Shown here one piece after another: positions 45,935 through 54,865 of a stretch of 64,000 bases of DNA (its first letter is position 1; each line of letters opens with the position of its first letter). A program made the translations under genes and the position numbers. Source of the DNA: an uncultured Oscillospiraceae bacterium (lineage in GTDB: Bacteria > Bacillota > Clostridia > Oscillospirales > Oscillospiraceae); contig CANRFA010000004.1 in assembly GCA_947629775.1 (NCBI GenBank), positions 62,001-126,000 on the forward strand, read 5' to 3'. A model generated the notes under the pieces. It was not told the DNA's origin and did not search any database. It was given only the letters and a program-made list of their open reading frames with translations.

Positions 45935-45958
45935 AAAAAAAGAGCCGCGGGGCGGCTC
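45935..45958 (-). terminator. Intrinsic terminator of the VanZ-like unit
   Basis: On the minus strand GAGCCGC, loop CCC, GCGGCTC is followed by seven T. The stem overlaps the stop codon of the 119-residue gene. Confidence 0.8.
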
Positions 45959-46316
45959 AGGGATTCAGCGTAAAGGGTTTTGTCTTCCGTTTCGGGGCGG
46001 CTTCCCGGGAGCGGTCTTCGTCAATGACGCCCAGAGCGCAGAAGATGGGGTAGAGGTAGCTGGCGCCGAAGGTGCCGAGGACTTTGGGCCCGGTCACCAC
46101 GCCGTCCAGCTCCAGCGCTCTGTGGAAGGCCCGGTTGACGGAGGAGCGGGTGATGGATTTTTCCTTTCGATCTACAAAGAGCTCGTTTCCCTGGACGTGG
46201 CACGAAAAGGCCAGTCCTTTGGCCGTGTGAAAGACACGGCCCCTGCAGGCGCGGAGACGATCCCAGAGGGCGTTTTCCTCGGGACTGCAGGCGGTGGTAT
46301 CCGCGTAACGCGGCAT
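45957..46316 (-). CDS. Conserved hypothetical protein (119 residues)
   Basis: I do not recognise a named family. The protein starts MPRYADTTACSPEENALWDR, has VFHTAKGLAFSCHVQGNELFV, a RKEKSITRSSVNRAF helix and a GPKVLGTFGASYLYPIF segment, with a basic tail (PKRKTKP). The compact mixed fold with several Lys/Arg suggests a small soluble, possibly nucleic-acid-binding protein; that is a guess. It lies five bases after the VanZ-like gene and shares its terminator. AAGGTG precedes the ATG. Confidence 0.65.
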   Translation of the reverse strand: MPRYADTTACSPEENALWDRLRACRGRVFHTAKGLAFSCHVQGNELFVDRKEKSITRSSVNRAFHRALELDGVVTGPKVLGTFGASYLYPIFCALGVIDEDRSREAAPKRKTKPFTLNP

Positions 46317-46321
46317 GGCGG

Positions 46322-46825
46322 TCACCTTCCTGTCAGGTTGGATTCGGAAGCGGCGCGGCGGCGCTTCCGGCGGTGGAAAAGGGCGGCGGCTGCGACCACC
46401 AGCAGATAGCCGCAGAGGGCGCCGCAGGCGTTCAGGGCGGATTCGTCCCACTGCAGATGGCGGCCTGGGATCCAGATTTTAGGAACATCGGCGAAGAGGG
46501 CCATCAGCCCCAGAAGGAGCGCGCAGAGGGGGCGGAAGAAGCGGCGGGCGGGCACCAGCTGCCACAGAGATTCCGTGGCGCCGCCGAAGAAAAATCCGGC
46601 CAGGAAAAAGACACCGAAGTGGGCCGAGGTGCGCAGGAACATATGAAAGGCTGCGGGATCCGGGTGGAATCCCACAAGGCCAAGGAGTTTCAGCAGAAAA
46701 GCGGAGAGGGCCAGGCTGAACGAACCGGTGTCTTCTCCTGTCTGCCAGGAGAGAAAGAAACACAGACCCGTCCATCCGATGGCCAGTCCCCACCATACCG
46801 CCAGGGGGATCAGCTGTTTTCTCAT
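46322..46825 (-). CDS. VanZ-like membrane protein
   Basis: The 167-residue protein has four predicted membrane segments with the VanZ-family pattern: an N-terminal helix ending in the conserved FFLSWQTGEDTG, a second helix with RTSAHFGVFFLAGFFFG, and a late DVPKIWIPGRHLQWDE loop. VanZ gives low-level teicoplanin resistance in enterococci; most family members have no known function. A basic tail (RRKRRR) lies inside. It is the first gene of a two-gene unit. Confidence 0.8.
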   Translation of the reverse strand: MRKQLIPLAVWWGLAIGWTGLCFFLSWQTGEDTGSFSLALSAFLLKLLGLVGFHPDPAAFHMFLRTSAHFGVFFLAGFFFGGATESLWQLVPARRFFRPLCALLLGLMALFADVPKIWIPGRHLQWDESALNACGALCGYLLVVAAAALFHRRKRRRAASESNLTGR

Positions 46826-46876
46826 CAGGCAAGCGTCCTAACTGTCAGGATTGGGCCGGCCGGGGCCGGCGGGGAG

Positions 46877-46919
46877 AAAAAAGACCGTTGACAATCCCTC
46901 AAAAGGGCAGTCAGCGGTC
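46877..46919 (-). terminator. Intrinsic terminator of the 66-residue gene
   Basis: On the minus strand GACCGCTGAC pairs with GTCAACGGTC (one mismatch) around 17 bases, followed by TTTTTT. Confidence 0.7.
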
Positions 46920-46973
46920 CGACATCCCAGGCGATCCGACCGGACCGCCGCAGATGGAGGGCGGGAATTCCTC

Positions 46974-47174
46974 TCAGCCGTCTGCAGAGACGACCTCGAC
47001 GGGGAGCGTCTCCAGGAACCATGCGGGGCACTGGCCGTTCGCGCACTCCGCCAGCAGAGTGAGGATGGCCTCCAGGATTTCGTCAGCCCGGTCCATCGAC
47101 ATGCCGATCCGTCTGGCAAATTCCGCAGTAAACTCTTCCTGCCGCATGATGGACTGTGTGGGATTGCTGCTCAT
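46974..47174 (-). CDS. Small hypothetical protein (66 residues), HU N-terminus-like
   Basis: The protein starts MSSNPTQSIMRQEEFTAEFA and continues RRIGMSMDRADEILEAILTLLAEC. This helix-turn-helix spacing resembles the N-terminal helices of HU-type DNA-binding proteins, but the DNA-grasping arms are missing. An excellent AAGGAGG stands nine bases before the ATG, and a terminator follows the stop. A longer in-frame opening to 47510 runs into the blaI gene and is rejected. It is divergent from blaI, separated by about 270 bases. Confidence 0.6.
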   Translation of the reverse strand: MSSNPTQSIMRQEEFTAEFARRIGMSMDRADEILEAILTLLAECANGQCPAWFLETLPVEVVSADG

Positions 47175-47258
47175 AGGGTATGGCCTCCTTCCGGAATTCC
47201 GCCGCCTGGCGGCACAGGCGCGGGCAGCGGTCTGAAAACCTGCACTCCCATCGGAAGC

Positions 47259-47264
47259 ATTATA
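47259..47264 (-). promoter_or_regulatory. Possible -10 element for the 66-residue gene
   Basis: A perfect TATAAT on the minus strand with no clear -35 (ACGCAC at 17 bases). The rest of 47175-47376 shows no gene. Confidence 0.35.
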
Positions 47265-47376
47265 CACGAGATGGGGTACAGTGCGTGTTTGGATTCTGTT
47301 AAGATCCGGTAAGATCACCTCCGTAAAGGGTGCTTTGGGGCCCGAAAAAGCGCAGGATCTGTAACCGGATTGTAAC

Positions 47377-47428
47377 TTGACAGAGATCTGCGACAGGTGT
47401 AGTATGATGCTATCAACTACAAATGTAG
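47377..47428 (+). promoter_or_regulatory. BlaI-controlled promoter of blaI-blaR1
   Basis: TTGACA (47377-47382), a 17-base spacer and TAGTAT (47400-47405) form the promoter. A dyad CTACA-AA-TGTAG (47417-47428) matches the TACAnnTGTA core bound by BlaI/MecI repressors. A second near-match, GACAGGTGTA (47392-47401), overlaps the spacer and -10. Two boxes around one promoter are the usual autoregulatory layout. Confidence 0.75.
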
Positions 47429-47445
47429 CAGAAAGGATGAGCGCT

Positions 47446-47850
47446 GTGAATCGGAAACCCGTGCCGCCCGGGCAGCTGAAACGCCTTCCGGACGCGGAAC
47501 TGGAGGTCATGAAGGCCGTCTGGGGCTGCGGACCGGGCGCCTCCCGCGGTCAGCTGGGAGAACGGCTGGAGCACTTTCACTGGAGTCCCACCACCATCAA
47601 CACCTATCTGGCCAGACTGGAGGAGAAGGAGTTCCTGGAGGTGGCGCATTCCGGCCGGGGCAACCGCTATACCGCGCGGATCAGCCGGGAGGACTACCTG
47701 AGCTTTGACAGCCGGGCAGTGGTTTCCCGCCTCTACGGCTCGCCCCGGAATTTTGTGGCCGCTCTGGCCCGGGACGGGCTGAAGGAGGGGGAACTGGAGG
47801 ATCTGCGCAGGCTGCTGGACGACCTGAAGGACGGCGCCGCAGGTGAATGA
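47446..47850 (+). CDS. blaI: BlaI/MecI-family transcriptional repressor
   Basis: The 134-residue winged-helix repressor has LPDAELEVMKAVWG at its start, the recognition region SPTTINTYLARLEEKEFLE, the wing HSGRGNRYTARI and a C-terminal dimerisation helix (GELEDLRRLLDDL) that BlaR1-type proteases cleave. Start GTG 47446 is preferred because AGAAAGGA lies eight bases upstream; an ATG at 47437 overlaps that Shine-Dalgarno. It overlaps the blaR1 gene by eight bases. Control is through the TACAnnTGTA boxes in its own promoter. Confidence 0.9.
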   Translation: MNRKPVPPGQLKRLPDAELEVMKAVWGCGPGASRGQLGERLEHFHWSPTTINTYLARLEEKEFLEVAHSGRGNRYTARISREDYLSFDSRAVVSRLYGSPRNFVAALARDGLKEGELEDLRRLLDDLKDGAAGE

Positions 47851-48820
47851 GGTTCTGACCACGCTGATTTCCCACACCCTGGGCGGAACCATTGCCATCG
47901 GGGCCATGGCCCTTCTGACCTGGCTGAGCCGGAAGCGGACCGGCGCCCGGTGGCGCAGTCTGGCCTGGCTGGTGCTCTGCCTGCGTCTGGCGCTCCCGCT
48001 TCCGTTGGCGCCGGAGGGGTGGATCCGTTCCCCGATCCGCATTCCGGTGCCGGACTCTTTTGTTCTCTCCGAACCGTCCGCTTCCGGCGGGGGACCGGCG
48101 AAGGAGTCCCAAGATGCCGGGAATGCCGGGAATGCCGGGAATGTCGGGAATGCCGGCGGCGGGGATGGATCTCCCGGGATCCAGGGCGGCCATTCCGCTT
48201 CCGTCTTTGAAGGCGGCACAGTTGGGTCGGAGGACGCCGGAAGCGGGCCAGCGCAGGGGGAGACTCCTTCTCCCGCAGGGTCCGGGTTCTCCTGGCAGCA
48301 GGCGCTTTGGATCCTCTGGCTGGCGGGCGTCGGGGTGGAAGTGGCGCGGCTGGCCTTCGCCCATCTGCGGTTTCTGGCATGGCTGCGCCGCTGGGGAAAG
48401 CCGGCGGAAGAGACGGCTCTGCTTCGCTCCTGCGAAGAAGCGGAGCGGGAACTGAAGATTACCCGGCGGGTGCGGGTTCTGCTGTGTTCCGGGCTGCCAT
48501 CCCCCATGCTGGCGGGAATCGTCCGTCCGGTTCTGCTGCTGCCGGAGGAGACCGCGCCGGGAAGCGCGCTGCGCTACACGCTGCTCCACGAGCTGACCCA
48601 TCTGCGGCGGCGGGATCTCCTGCGCAAGGCTCTGGCTCTATGGGTCCGGGCGCTGCACTGGTTCAACCCGGCGTTCCGGTGCATGGTGCGGATGGTGGAG
48701 CGGGACACGGAGTTGGCCTGCGACGAAGCTGTGCTCGCCCGGCTGCCCCGGGAGGAGTACCGGGCCTATGGTCTGACCATCCTGGAGGCGGCGGAACAGA
48801 ATGCACAACTTTCCACTTGA
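47843..48820 (+). CDS. blaR1: BlaR1-type M56 membrane metallopeptidase, short form
   Basis: Membrane protease that would inactivate BlaI when its sensor is triggered. The 325 residues have membrane segments near 10-28 and 37-53, a long extracytoplasmic loop with NAG repeats (92-105), a third segment near 155-175, then the cytosolic zinc protease with HELTH (249-253) and ERDTELACDEAVL. The chain stops at 325, straight after LTILEAAEQNAQLST. The usual fourth membrane segment and extracellular sensor domain are missing. A single stop (48818-48820) separates it from 36 further open codons and the next gene in the same frame. Confidence 0.85.
   Translation: MNEVLTTLISHTLGGTIAIGAMALLTWLSRKRTGARWRSLAWLVLCLRLALPLPLAPEGWIRSPIRIPVPDSFVLSEPSASGGGPAKESQDAGNAGNAGNVGNAGGGDGSPGIQGGHSASVFEGGTVGSEDAGSGPAQGETPSPAGSGFSWQQALWILWLAGVGVEVARLAFAHLRFLAWLRRWGKPAEETALLRSCEEAERELKITRRVRVLLCSGLPSPMLAGIVRPVLLLPEETAPGSALRYTLLHELTHLRRRDLLRKALALWVRALHWFNPAFRCMVRMVERDTELACDEAVLARLPREEYRAYGLTILEAAEQNAQLST
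48114..48158 (+). repeat. Five 9-bp tandem repeats inside blaR1
   Basis: ATGCCGGGA occurs three times exactly, followed by ATGTCGGGA and ATGCCGGCG. Nine bases keep the frame, so copy-number change would lengthen or shorten the Asn-Ala-Gly run in the extracytoplasmic loop without breaking the gene. Confidence 0.85.
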
Positions 48821-48928
48821 TTAAGACGACACCTGGAACGGGTTTGTTCCGGAAAAACAGAAAATGGTTCGCTCCCTCTCTCCGGTCCATTCGGGTCGAA
48901 CGGGGATGCGGACGGGGAGGAATGCGAT

Positions 48929-49879
48929 TTGAAGACCCGATTCCGGCCAGGACATGGTCCGGTTGGGGCGTTTCTGGTCCTGCTGGGAATCCTGGCTGTC
49001 CTTGGAACCGGCTGCGATGGAGGAGCTTCGCCGGTGGCCTCCACGGTGGCGCCTCCGGAAGGCCTGCAGGTGCGGGATACTTCGGGGGAGACGGTTCCCG
49101 TGACCATCCTGGCGAGGGAAGAAGACCTGCTGGCGGAGCCCATGGCCCAGCTGTCCCGCAGCCAGCGGGATCTGCTCGCCGATCTGCCGGTGGAGGACCT
49201 GCCCCGGGAGCTCCCGGAACGGGACGGAGAACATGAGATCCTGGAGCGTGTGACCGAGGAGGATCTGTGGCGGGGAACCCTGCTGCCCCTGGCGGGAGAT
49301 GAGAAGGCGGATGTGATGCTCTATGGCGTAACAGCCGGCCTTCTGGAGTACAACACGCCGCTGACGGATGGCGTGGTGCTCCGCTGTGGGGACCGGGCCG
49401 CCTATTACCCCTTTTCCTGGGGCCAGAACGCCTGGTATGAAAAGGACCCGTGGCTGGCGGTGGCGGACCACGACGGCGACGGAGAGGACGAAGTGGCCAT
49501 CTGCCTCAACCTGGGAGGGGGCGCCGGGATGAACGCCATGCAGCTGTATCTGGTGGAGCCGGAGACCATGGCATATACCGTGCCGGATCTGAAGTCTCTG
49601 AATCTGCAGGGCCGCTGGAACGGAGAGGAGGACACCGTGACCCTGGTGTCCGAGGGAGAAGAGTCCCTGACGGTGGAGCTTCCCGAGGATGTTGCCCCGG
49701 CAGACGGACTGAAAGGAGAATGGATCAGTGTCTATTCCTGGGACGGGGGACAGCTGTGGTTTGAAACCGCCCTGGCCTGCGGAGACAGCACCTTCTATCT
49801 GGTGCAGGTGAAGGCGCCTGTGGTCTGGAAAGAGGGCGGATACCGTCTGGGACCTGCCGTGCTGAAGCTGTATGCGTGA
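48929..49879 (+). CDS. Exported protein 1 of the blaR1 cluster (lipoprotein-like)
   Basis: The 316-residue protein starts with TTG and a GGGGAGG Shine-Dalgarno. Residues 10-28 are hydrophobic and end VLGTGC, an imperfect lipobox with Cys29. The mature part is acidic and contains ADHDGDGEDEVAICLNLGGG, an Asp-rich loop like the FG-GAP/VCBS calcium-binding type, and a late Trp/Asp/Gly-rich segment. It is in the same frame as blaR1 with one stop between. It may be the missing extracellular sensor of BlaR1, now a separate protein. Confidence 0.65.
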   Translation: MKTRFRPGHGPVGAFLVLLGILAVLGTGCDGGASPVASTVAPPEGLQVRDTSGETVPVTILAREEDLLAEPMAQLSRSQRDLLADLPVEDLPRELPERDGEHEILERVTEEDLWRGTLLPLAGDEKADVMLYGVTAGLLEYNTPLTDGVVLRCGDRAAYYPFSWGQNAWYEKDPWLAVADHDGDGEDEVAICLNLGGGAGMNAMQLYLVEPETMAYTVPDLKSLNLQGRWNGEEDTVTLVSEGEESLTVELPEDVAPADGLKGEWISVYSWDGGQLWFETALACGDSTFYLVQVKAPVVWKEGGYRLGPAVLKLYA

Positions 49880-49903
49880 GACGGAAGAGAGGAGAGAACG
49901 ACG

Positions 49904-51343
49904 ATGAAACAGAACATGCCCGTGACCCCGTTTTCCACCTGGATGACCGGCGGGGCTTCCTTGCTGCGGGAGCGGATCCGGGGGATCTGTACCCCGGGCC
50001 GGCGCCCGACAGGACGGATCGCGCTGCTCGCCATGCTGGCGGTCTGTCTGGCCAGTGTGAATCTCGTGGCCTGCCAGAGCCGGTTGGCGCCCCTGGACCG
50101 GTACCGGAGTCAGGTGAAATCGGCCTCCAGCATCCGGGTGGACATGCCGGTGTATTCCGATCTGGCGTTTCCGGAGCCCATTTCGGAGGAGGATCTGCTG
50201 GATCGGGCCAGAAGCATGCTGGAGCAGGCGGAGCCGGCCGGGGATCTCTCCGGGGAGGATTTTTCGCAGGCTGCGCTCCTCTCCATGCGTCTGGCTCTGG
50301 GGGAAAGCGGCACCTGGCGGCTCAGCCAGGGAGAGAATGTCTGCTGGCTGGCGGAGGGCGGGGAGAATCTGCTGGATCCCTTTGAACCCATCGGAGTCCT
50401 GCCGGAAGAGGCCATGGAGACCATGAAACAGCTGGCGGCCACCCAGCTGTCCCGGCGGCAGGGGGAGACTGTTTCGGAGAACGTCGCTCCCTCTTCGGAG
50501 GATCCGGGAGAAGAGGATCCCGCGTTCCGGCAGCTGCTGCTGGAGTACTACCGGGATATTCTTGAGAACCGGGATGTCGTCTGGAATGACAGGCAGCTCC
50601 TGTCTGTCCCGGAAGGAACCATGGCGCTGGGGCCGGCGGAGTATCTAGGCAGCATGAATCTGAACGATGGGGAGACTGAGTGCCTCTACCGTCTGAAAAT
50701 GTGCGAGGTGCAGGCTGATGGATCCACTGTGGCATGGGAGGACAATCTGGTGGCCCTGGCCCGGGATCCGGAGGGCGGCTTCCTGCGTGCTGACGGGAAT
50801 AAGCTTCCGGATCTGGTGGAGGAGCCCCTGGAGGATACCATCCGCCGCACGGTCTGGGGAATCTCCAGCCTGGACATGGCCCTTTTCCAGGACGGCAGTC
50901 CGGAGGTTCTGGGCTGCGGGAAGGGGGTCACCGGGTTCGAGGAGCAGACGGTGCCTCTGGAGGAGTCCGGGCCGGTTTACGCCGAGGGAGACGCCTGGGT
51001 GCGGCAGACAAGGCCGGGCCTGGAGATCACGGGATATTACGCGGCGGCTACCGGGAAGCTGGTTCCTTACATCATGGATGTTACCGGAACGGAGTTTGCC
51101 ACCTGGCGGGGGATCCGGGTGGGAGACAGCCGGGAGACGGTGAAACAGGTCTACCCGGAGGCTCAGGGCCTGGACGGCCCCACCGGCCGGCCGGATTTCT
51201 GGGGAATCCCGGCAGGAGACTTGGAGGACGCGGATACGCTGCGCGTAAACGTAAGCGGTACGGAGATGGCGCCGGAGAATCTGCTGTTCCTGTTTGAGGG
51301 CGATACGCTCTCCCGCATGATTGTCCACTTCACGATGGACTGA
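49904..51343 (+). CDS. Exported protein 2 of the blaR1 cluster (probable lipoprotein)
   Basis: The 479-residue protein has an unusual N terminus: about 35 cytoplasmic residues with GGASLLRERIRGI, a membrane segment (LLAMLAVCLASV) and a lipobox LVAC (Cys57). The ERI segment before a membrane helix resembles the juxtamembrane part that follows the M56 domain in BlaR1-like proteins. The mature part is acidic, with a C-terminal TWRGIRVGDSRETVKQVYPE segment. GAGAGGAGAG precedes the ATG. It is in phase with the genes on both sides. No enzymatic motif is visible. Confidence 0.65.
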   Translation: MKQNMPVTPFSTWMTGGASLLRERIRGICTPGRRPTGRIALLAMLAVCLASVNLVACQSRLAPLDRYRSQVKSASSIRVDMPVYSDLAFPEPISEEDLLDRARSMLEQAEPAGDLSGEDFSQAALLSMRLALGESGTWRLSQGENVCWLAEGGENLLDPFEPIGVLPEEAMETMKQLAATQLSRRQGETVSENVAPSSEDPGEEDPAFRQLLLEYYRDILENRDVVWNDRQLLSVPEGTMALGPAEYLGSMNLNDGETECLYRLKMCEVQADGSTVAWEDNLVALARDPEGGFLRADGNKLPDLVEEPLEDTIRRTVWGISSLDMALFQDGSPEVLGCGKGVTGFEEQTVPLEESGPVYAEGDAWVRQTRPGLEITGYYAAATGKLVPYIMDVTGTEFATWRGIRVGDSRETVKQVYPEAQGLDGPTGRPDFWGIPAGDLEDADTLRVNVSGTEMAPENLLFLFEGDTLSRMIVHFTMD

Positions 51344-51364
51344 GGGGCGGAAAGGAAGACAGAG

Positions 51365-52282
51365 ATGAGAGAAATCAGAAAGGAACCGCTGCAGAGCCCC
51401 TTTGCTCTGCCCCTTCGCGGGCATCTGGAGGAGCGGATATGGCAGATCGCAGGAGAGAGGCGGCCTCCGGCCTGGCTGCTGCTTCTTCTCATGCTGGCCG
51501 TCTGCCTGACCGGTCCCGGCCTGGTGGCCTGCGGGAATTCCCCGTCCGGCGCCGGGATCACCGGGCCATCTGCGTCCCTGCAGGTCAGCTCCGCCTCGCC
51601 GGGGGCGTTGGTGGCGCCTGTGCTCTTTGAGCCGGGCGAGGCCCTGGAGGAGTGCCCTTCCCTGGAGACGGAGGACTGGATCTTCCGGGTGGAGCGGGTG
51701 CCGGAAAGTGACCGCGGCGCCTTTCCCCAGGGATTTTCCGCCCATCTGAAGGTTCGCTCCCGGACCGATGGGGAGGAGCGGGACCTGCTTGGCTCCCTGG
51801 CGGTGCAGGGTCCCTGCAGTCTGACCCCTTTTGAGGGGATCCTGGGCTGCAACGGAGTGGCCTTCGGCTATGCGGCCGGCGCCGCTTCTGCACCCCTCGT
51901 CTTCCTGCGGGCGGACCTCTCCGGAGTGGAGGTTCTGGCCCGGTGCGAAGGAACGGTGTATACAGCAGACCTGGAGGAGGACGGAAACCGGATCCTGGTG
52001 GACGTTTCCACCGGGGCCTTCCCTCTGGTTTCAGTCCATGCTCTGGATTCGGAGGGAAAACCGAAGGCCGTTTCTCTGGAGAAGGAAGCGGGGGCCACTC
52101 TGGCCAGCCTGACGGATACCACCGGCTATCGCGAGGAACTGCCTCTGAGCCTGGAACTCCGGGCAGGGGATGTCTGGATGGAGGCCCGCTGGCCCCGGGA
52201 CGGAGAGAACTGGACGGACTGCGGGATCCGGAAGATGGAGTTTGAAACCGTCTGCAGGAGCGCGCTGCGTCAGGCTTTGTGA
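51365..52282 (+). CDS. Exported protein 3 of the blaR1 cluster (probable lipoprotein)
   Basis: The 305-residue protein repeats the layout of its neighbour: LRGHLEERIWQIAGERRPP, the membrane segment LLLMLAVCLTGP and the lipobox LVAC (Cys56). The stretch from LLxMLAVCL to LVAC is almost identical in the two proteins, so these N termini are duplicates. The rest differs, with VYTADLEEDGNRILVDVST suggesting a VCBS-like strand. AAAGGAAG precedes the ATG. It ends the cluster, and the next gene has its own promoter. Confidence 0.65.
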   Translation: MREIRKEPLQSPFALPLRGHLEERIWQIAGERRPPAWLLLLLMLAVCLTGPGLVACGNSPSGAGITGPSASLQVSSASPGALVAPVLFEPGEALEECPSLETEDWIFRVERVPESDRGAFPQGFSAHLKVRSRTDGEERDLLGSLAVQGPCSLTPFEGILGCNGVAFGYAAGAASAPLVFLRADLSGVEVLARCEGTVYTADLEEDGNRILVDVSTGAFPLVSVHALDSEGKPKAVSLEKEAGATLASLTDTTGYREELPLSLELRAGDVWMEARWPRDGENWTDCGIRKMEFETVCRSALRQAL

Positions 52283-52322
52283 ACGATCCCCCGAAATGGC
52301 TCCGAAGTTACCGGTTTTCCGC

Positions 52323-52351
52323 TTGCATTCTGGTAAAAGATCGGGTATACT
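52323..52351 (+). promoter_or_regulatory. Sigma-A promoter of hbd
   Basis: TTGCAT (52323-52328), a 17-base spacer and TATACT (52346-52351), about 85 bases before hbd. Confidence 0.8.
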
Positions 52352-52438
52352 GTGGGGCAAGAGCGGGGCCGGTTCGCCGGCCAATCCCGCCAGATGGGTC
52401 TGGCACTATCCTGAATCAGTATCGGAGGAATCCAACGT

Positions 52439-53281
52439 ATGAAAGTAGCGATCTTCGGCGCCGGCACCATGGGCAGCGGCATTGCCCAGATCTTCGCCGC
52501 CAAGGGCCACACCGCCCTGCTGTACGCCAGCAGCACGGCTTCCGCCCAGCGTCACAAGGACAACCTGTCCAAGTCCCTCCAGAAGCGGGTCGACCGCGGC
52601 AGGATGAAGCAGGAAGACAAGGACGCCATCATGGAGCGCATCCTGGTGGAGGAGTTCGACGCGGCTGCGGACGCCGATCTTGTGATCGAGTGTGTCAAGG
52701 AAGACATGGCCACCAAGAAGGAACTGCTTGGGAAGCTGGACGCCATCTGCAAGGAAGGCTGTGTGTTCGCCTCCAACACCTCTTCTCTGCCCATCACCGA
52801 TCTGGACGCCGGCCTGAAGCATCACCAGGTCATCGGCATGCACTTCTTCAACCCCGTGCCCAGCATGAAGCTGGTGGAAATCATCCGCGGCATCAACACC
52901 TCCGACGAGACCTTCCACTTCGCCTATAACCTGGCGAAGGAGCTGGGTAAGGATCCTGTCGAGGTCAAGGAGTCCCCGGGATTCGTGGTCAACAAGCTGC
53001 TGATCCCCATGATCAACGACGCCATCGGCCTCGTGGAGATGGGCGCCGCTTCCGTAGAGGACATCGACAAGTCCATGATGCTGGGCGCGAATCACCCCAT
53101 GGGGCCCCTGGCTCTGGGCGATTTCATCGGCCTGGACGTTGTGCTGGCCATCATGGAGACCCTGTACTCCGAGTTTGGCGACTCCAAGTACCGTCCCACC
53201 TATCTGCTCAAGAAGATGGTCCGGGGGGGACTGCTGGGTCGCAAGAGCGGCAAGGGCTTCTACGACTACACCAGAAAGTAA
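52439..53281 (+). CDS. hbd: 3-hydroxybutyryl-CoA dehydrogenase
   Basis: Reduces acetoacetyl-CoA to 3-hydroxybutyryl-CoA in butyrate formation. The 280-residue protein has the Rossmann motif [12 protein letters not shown] at residues 6-17, [19 protein letters not shown], the catalytic-His segment [15 protein letters not shown] and [20 protein letters not shown] precedes the ATG. It has its own promoter and a hairpin after the stop, so it is a separate unit from bcd-etfBA downstream. Thiolase and crotonase genes are not in the window. Confidence 0.95.
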   Translation: MKVAIFGAGTMGSGIAQIFAAKGHTALLYASSTASAQRHKDNLSKSLQKRVDRGRMKQEDKDAIMERILVEEFDAAADADLVIECVKEDMATKKELLGKLDAICKEGCVFASNTSSLPITDLDAGLKHHQVIGMHFFNPVPSMKLVEIIRGINTSDETFHFAYNLAKELGKDPVEVKESPGFVVNKLLIPMINDAIGLVEMGAASVEDIDKSMMLGANHPMGPLALGDFIGLDVVLAIMETLYSEFGDSKYRPTYLLKKMVRGGLLGRKSGKGFYDYTRK

Positions 53282-53300
53282 TCCGGAAGGATCTTTTCCC

Positions 53301-53328
53301 GTGTCCCGGCGGTTTTCCGCCGGGACAC
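53301..53328 (+). terminator. Hairpin after hbd
   Basis: GTGTCCCGGCGG, loop TTTT, CCGCCGGGACAC: a perfect 12-bp stem 20 bases after the hbd stop. The T-tract after it is weak (GTTCC). Confidence 0.65.
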
Positions 53329-53440
53329 GTTCCGTACAGGCAGGACAATATTGGCAAACTTTCCGGCAACAGGGCTTTGATTCTCTGTTATGCACAAAAA
53401 CAGGCCTGAAAAACTGTGCAGTTTGCCAGAGATGCGGTTC

Positions 53441-53469
53441 TTGCAATGGTTCCGAAAAAGGTCTATAAT
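53441..53469 (+). promoter_or_regulatory. Sigma-A promoter of bcd-etfB-etfA
   Basis: TTGCAA (53441-53446), a 17-base spacer and TATAAT (53464-53469). It would give a long leader of about 225 nt that contains the Rex-like site. The rest of 53330-53700 has no gene. Confidence 0.82.
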
Positions 53470-53552
53470 CAGCCTGTATCAATCCTGCCGGCTGGACCTG
53501 GCATGATTTCCGCAACCGGGGCATCCCGAGTTGCGGTTTTTCCGGAAAGACA

Positions 53553-53570
53553 TTGTTAAATTTATAACAA
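53553..53570 (+). promoter_or_regulatory. Rex-like operator upstream of bcd
   Basis: TTGTTAA, four bases, ATAACAA: this matches the Rex consensus TTGTTAA-n4-TTAACAA at all but one position. Rex is the NADH/NAD+-sensing repressor known to control butyrate and alcohol genes in Clostridia. The site lies about 80 bases downstream of the -10 element, so it would act as a roadblock or serve a second start. Confidence 0.65.
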
Positions 53571-53701
53571 TCTTCGCCAGGCCAGCCCACCGTTCCCACC
53601 CGCTCCATCCGCCCGGCTCCACGCCCTTCCGTCCCGGTCAGGCGGTCGGAAGCGGGGCCGCAGCGATTCCCCCAAGTAAATCATACAGGAGGACTGAAAA
53701 A

Positions 53702-54847
<1,146 letters not shown>

Positions 54848-54865
54848 GATAGGAGGCAGATCGTA

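Noticed and set aside
47377..47445. Upstream in-frame start of blaI at 47377
   Set aside because: It would place the promoter and operator inside the coding sequence.
49876..50385. Overlapping 169-codon plus-strand frame inside exported protein 2
   Set aside because: It is a frame-shifted shadow rich in Gly/Arg/Ala; the lipoprotein frame has the Shine-Dalgarno and signal features.
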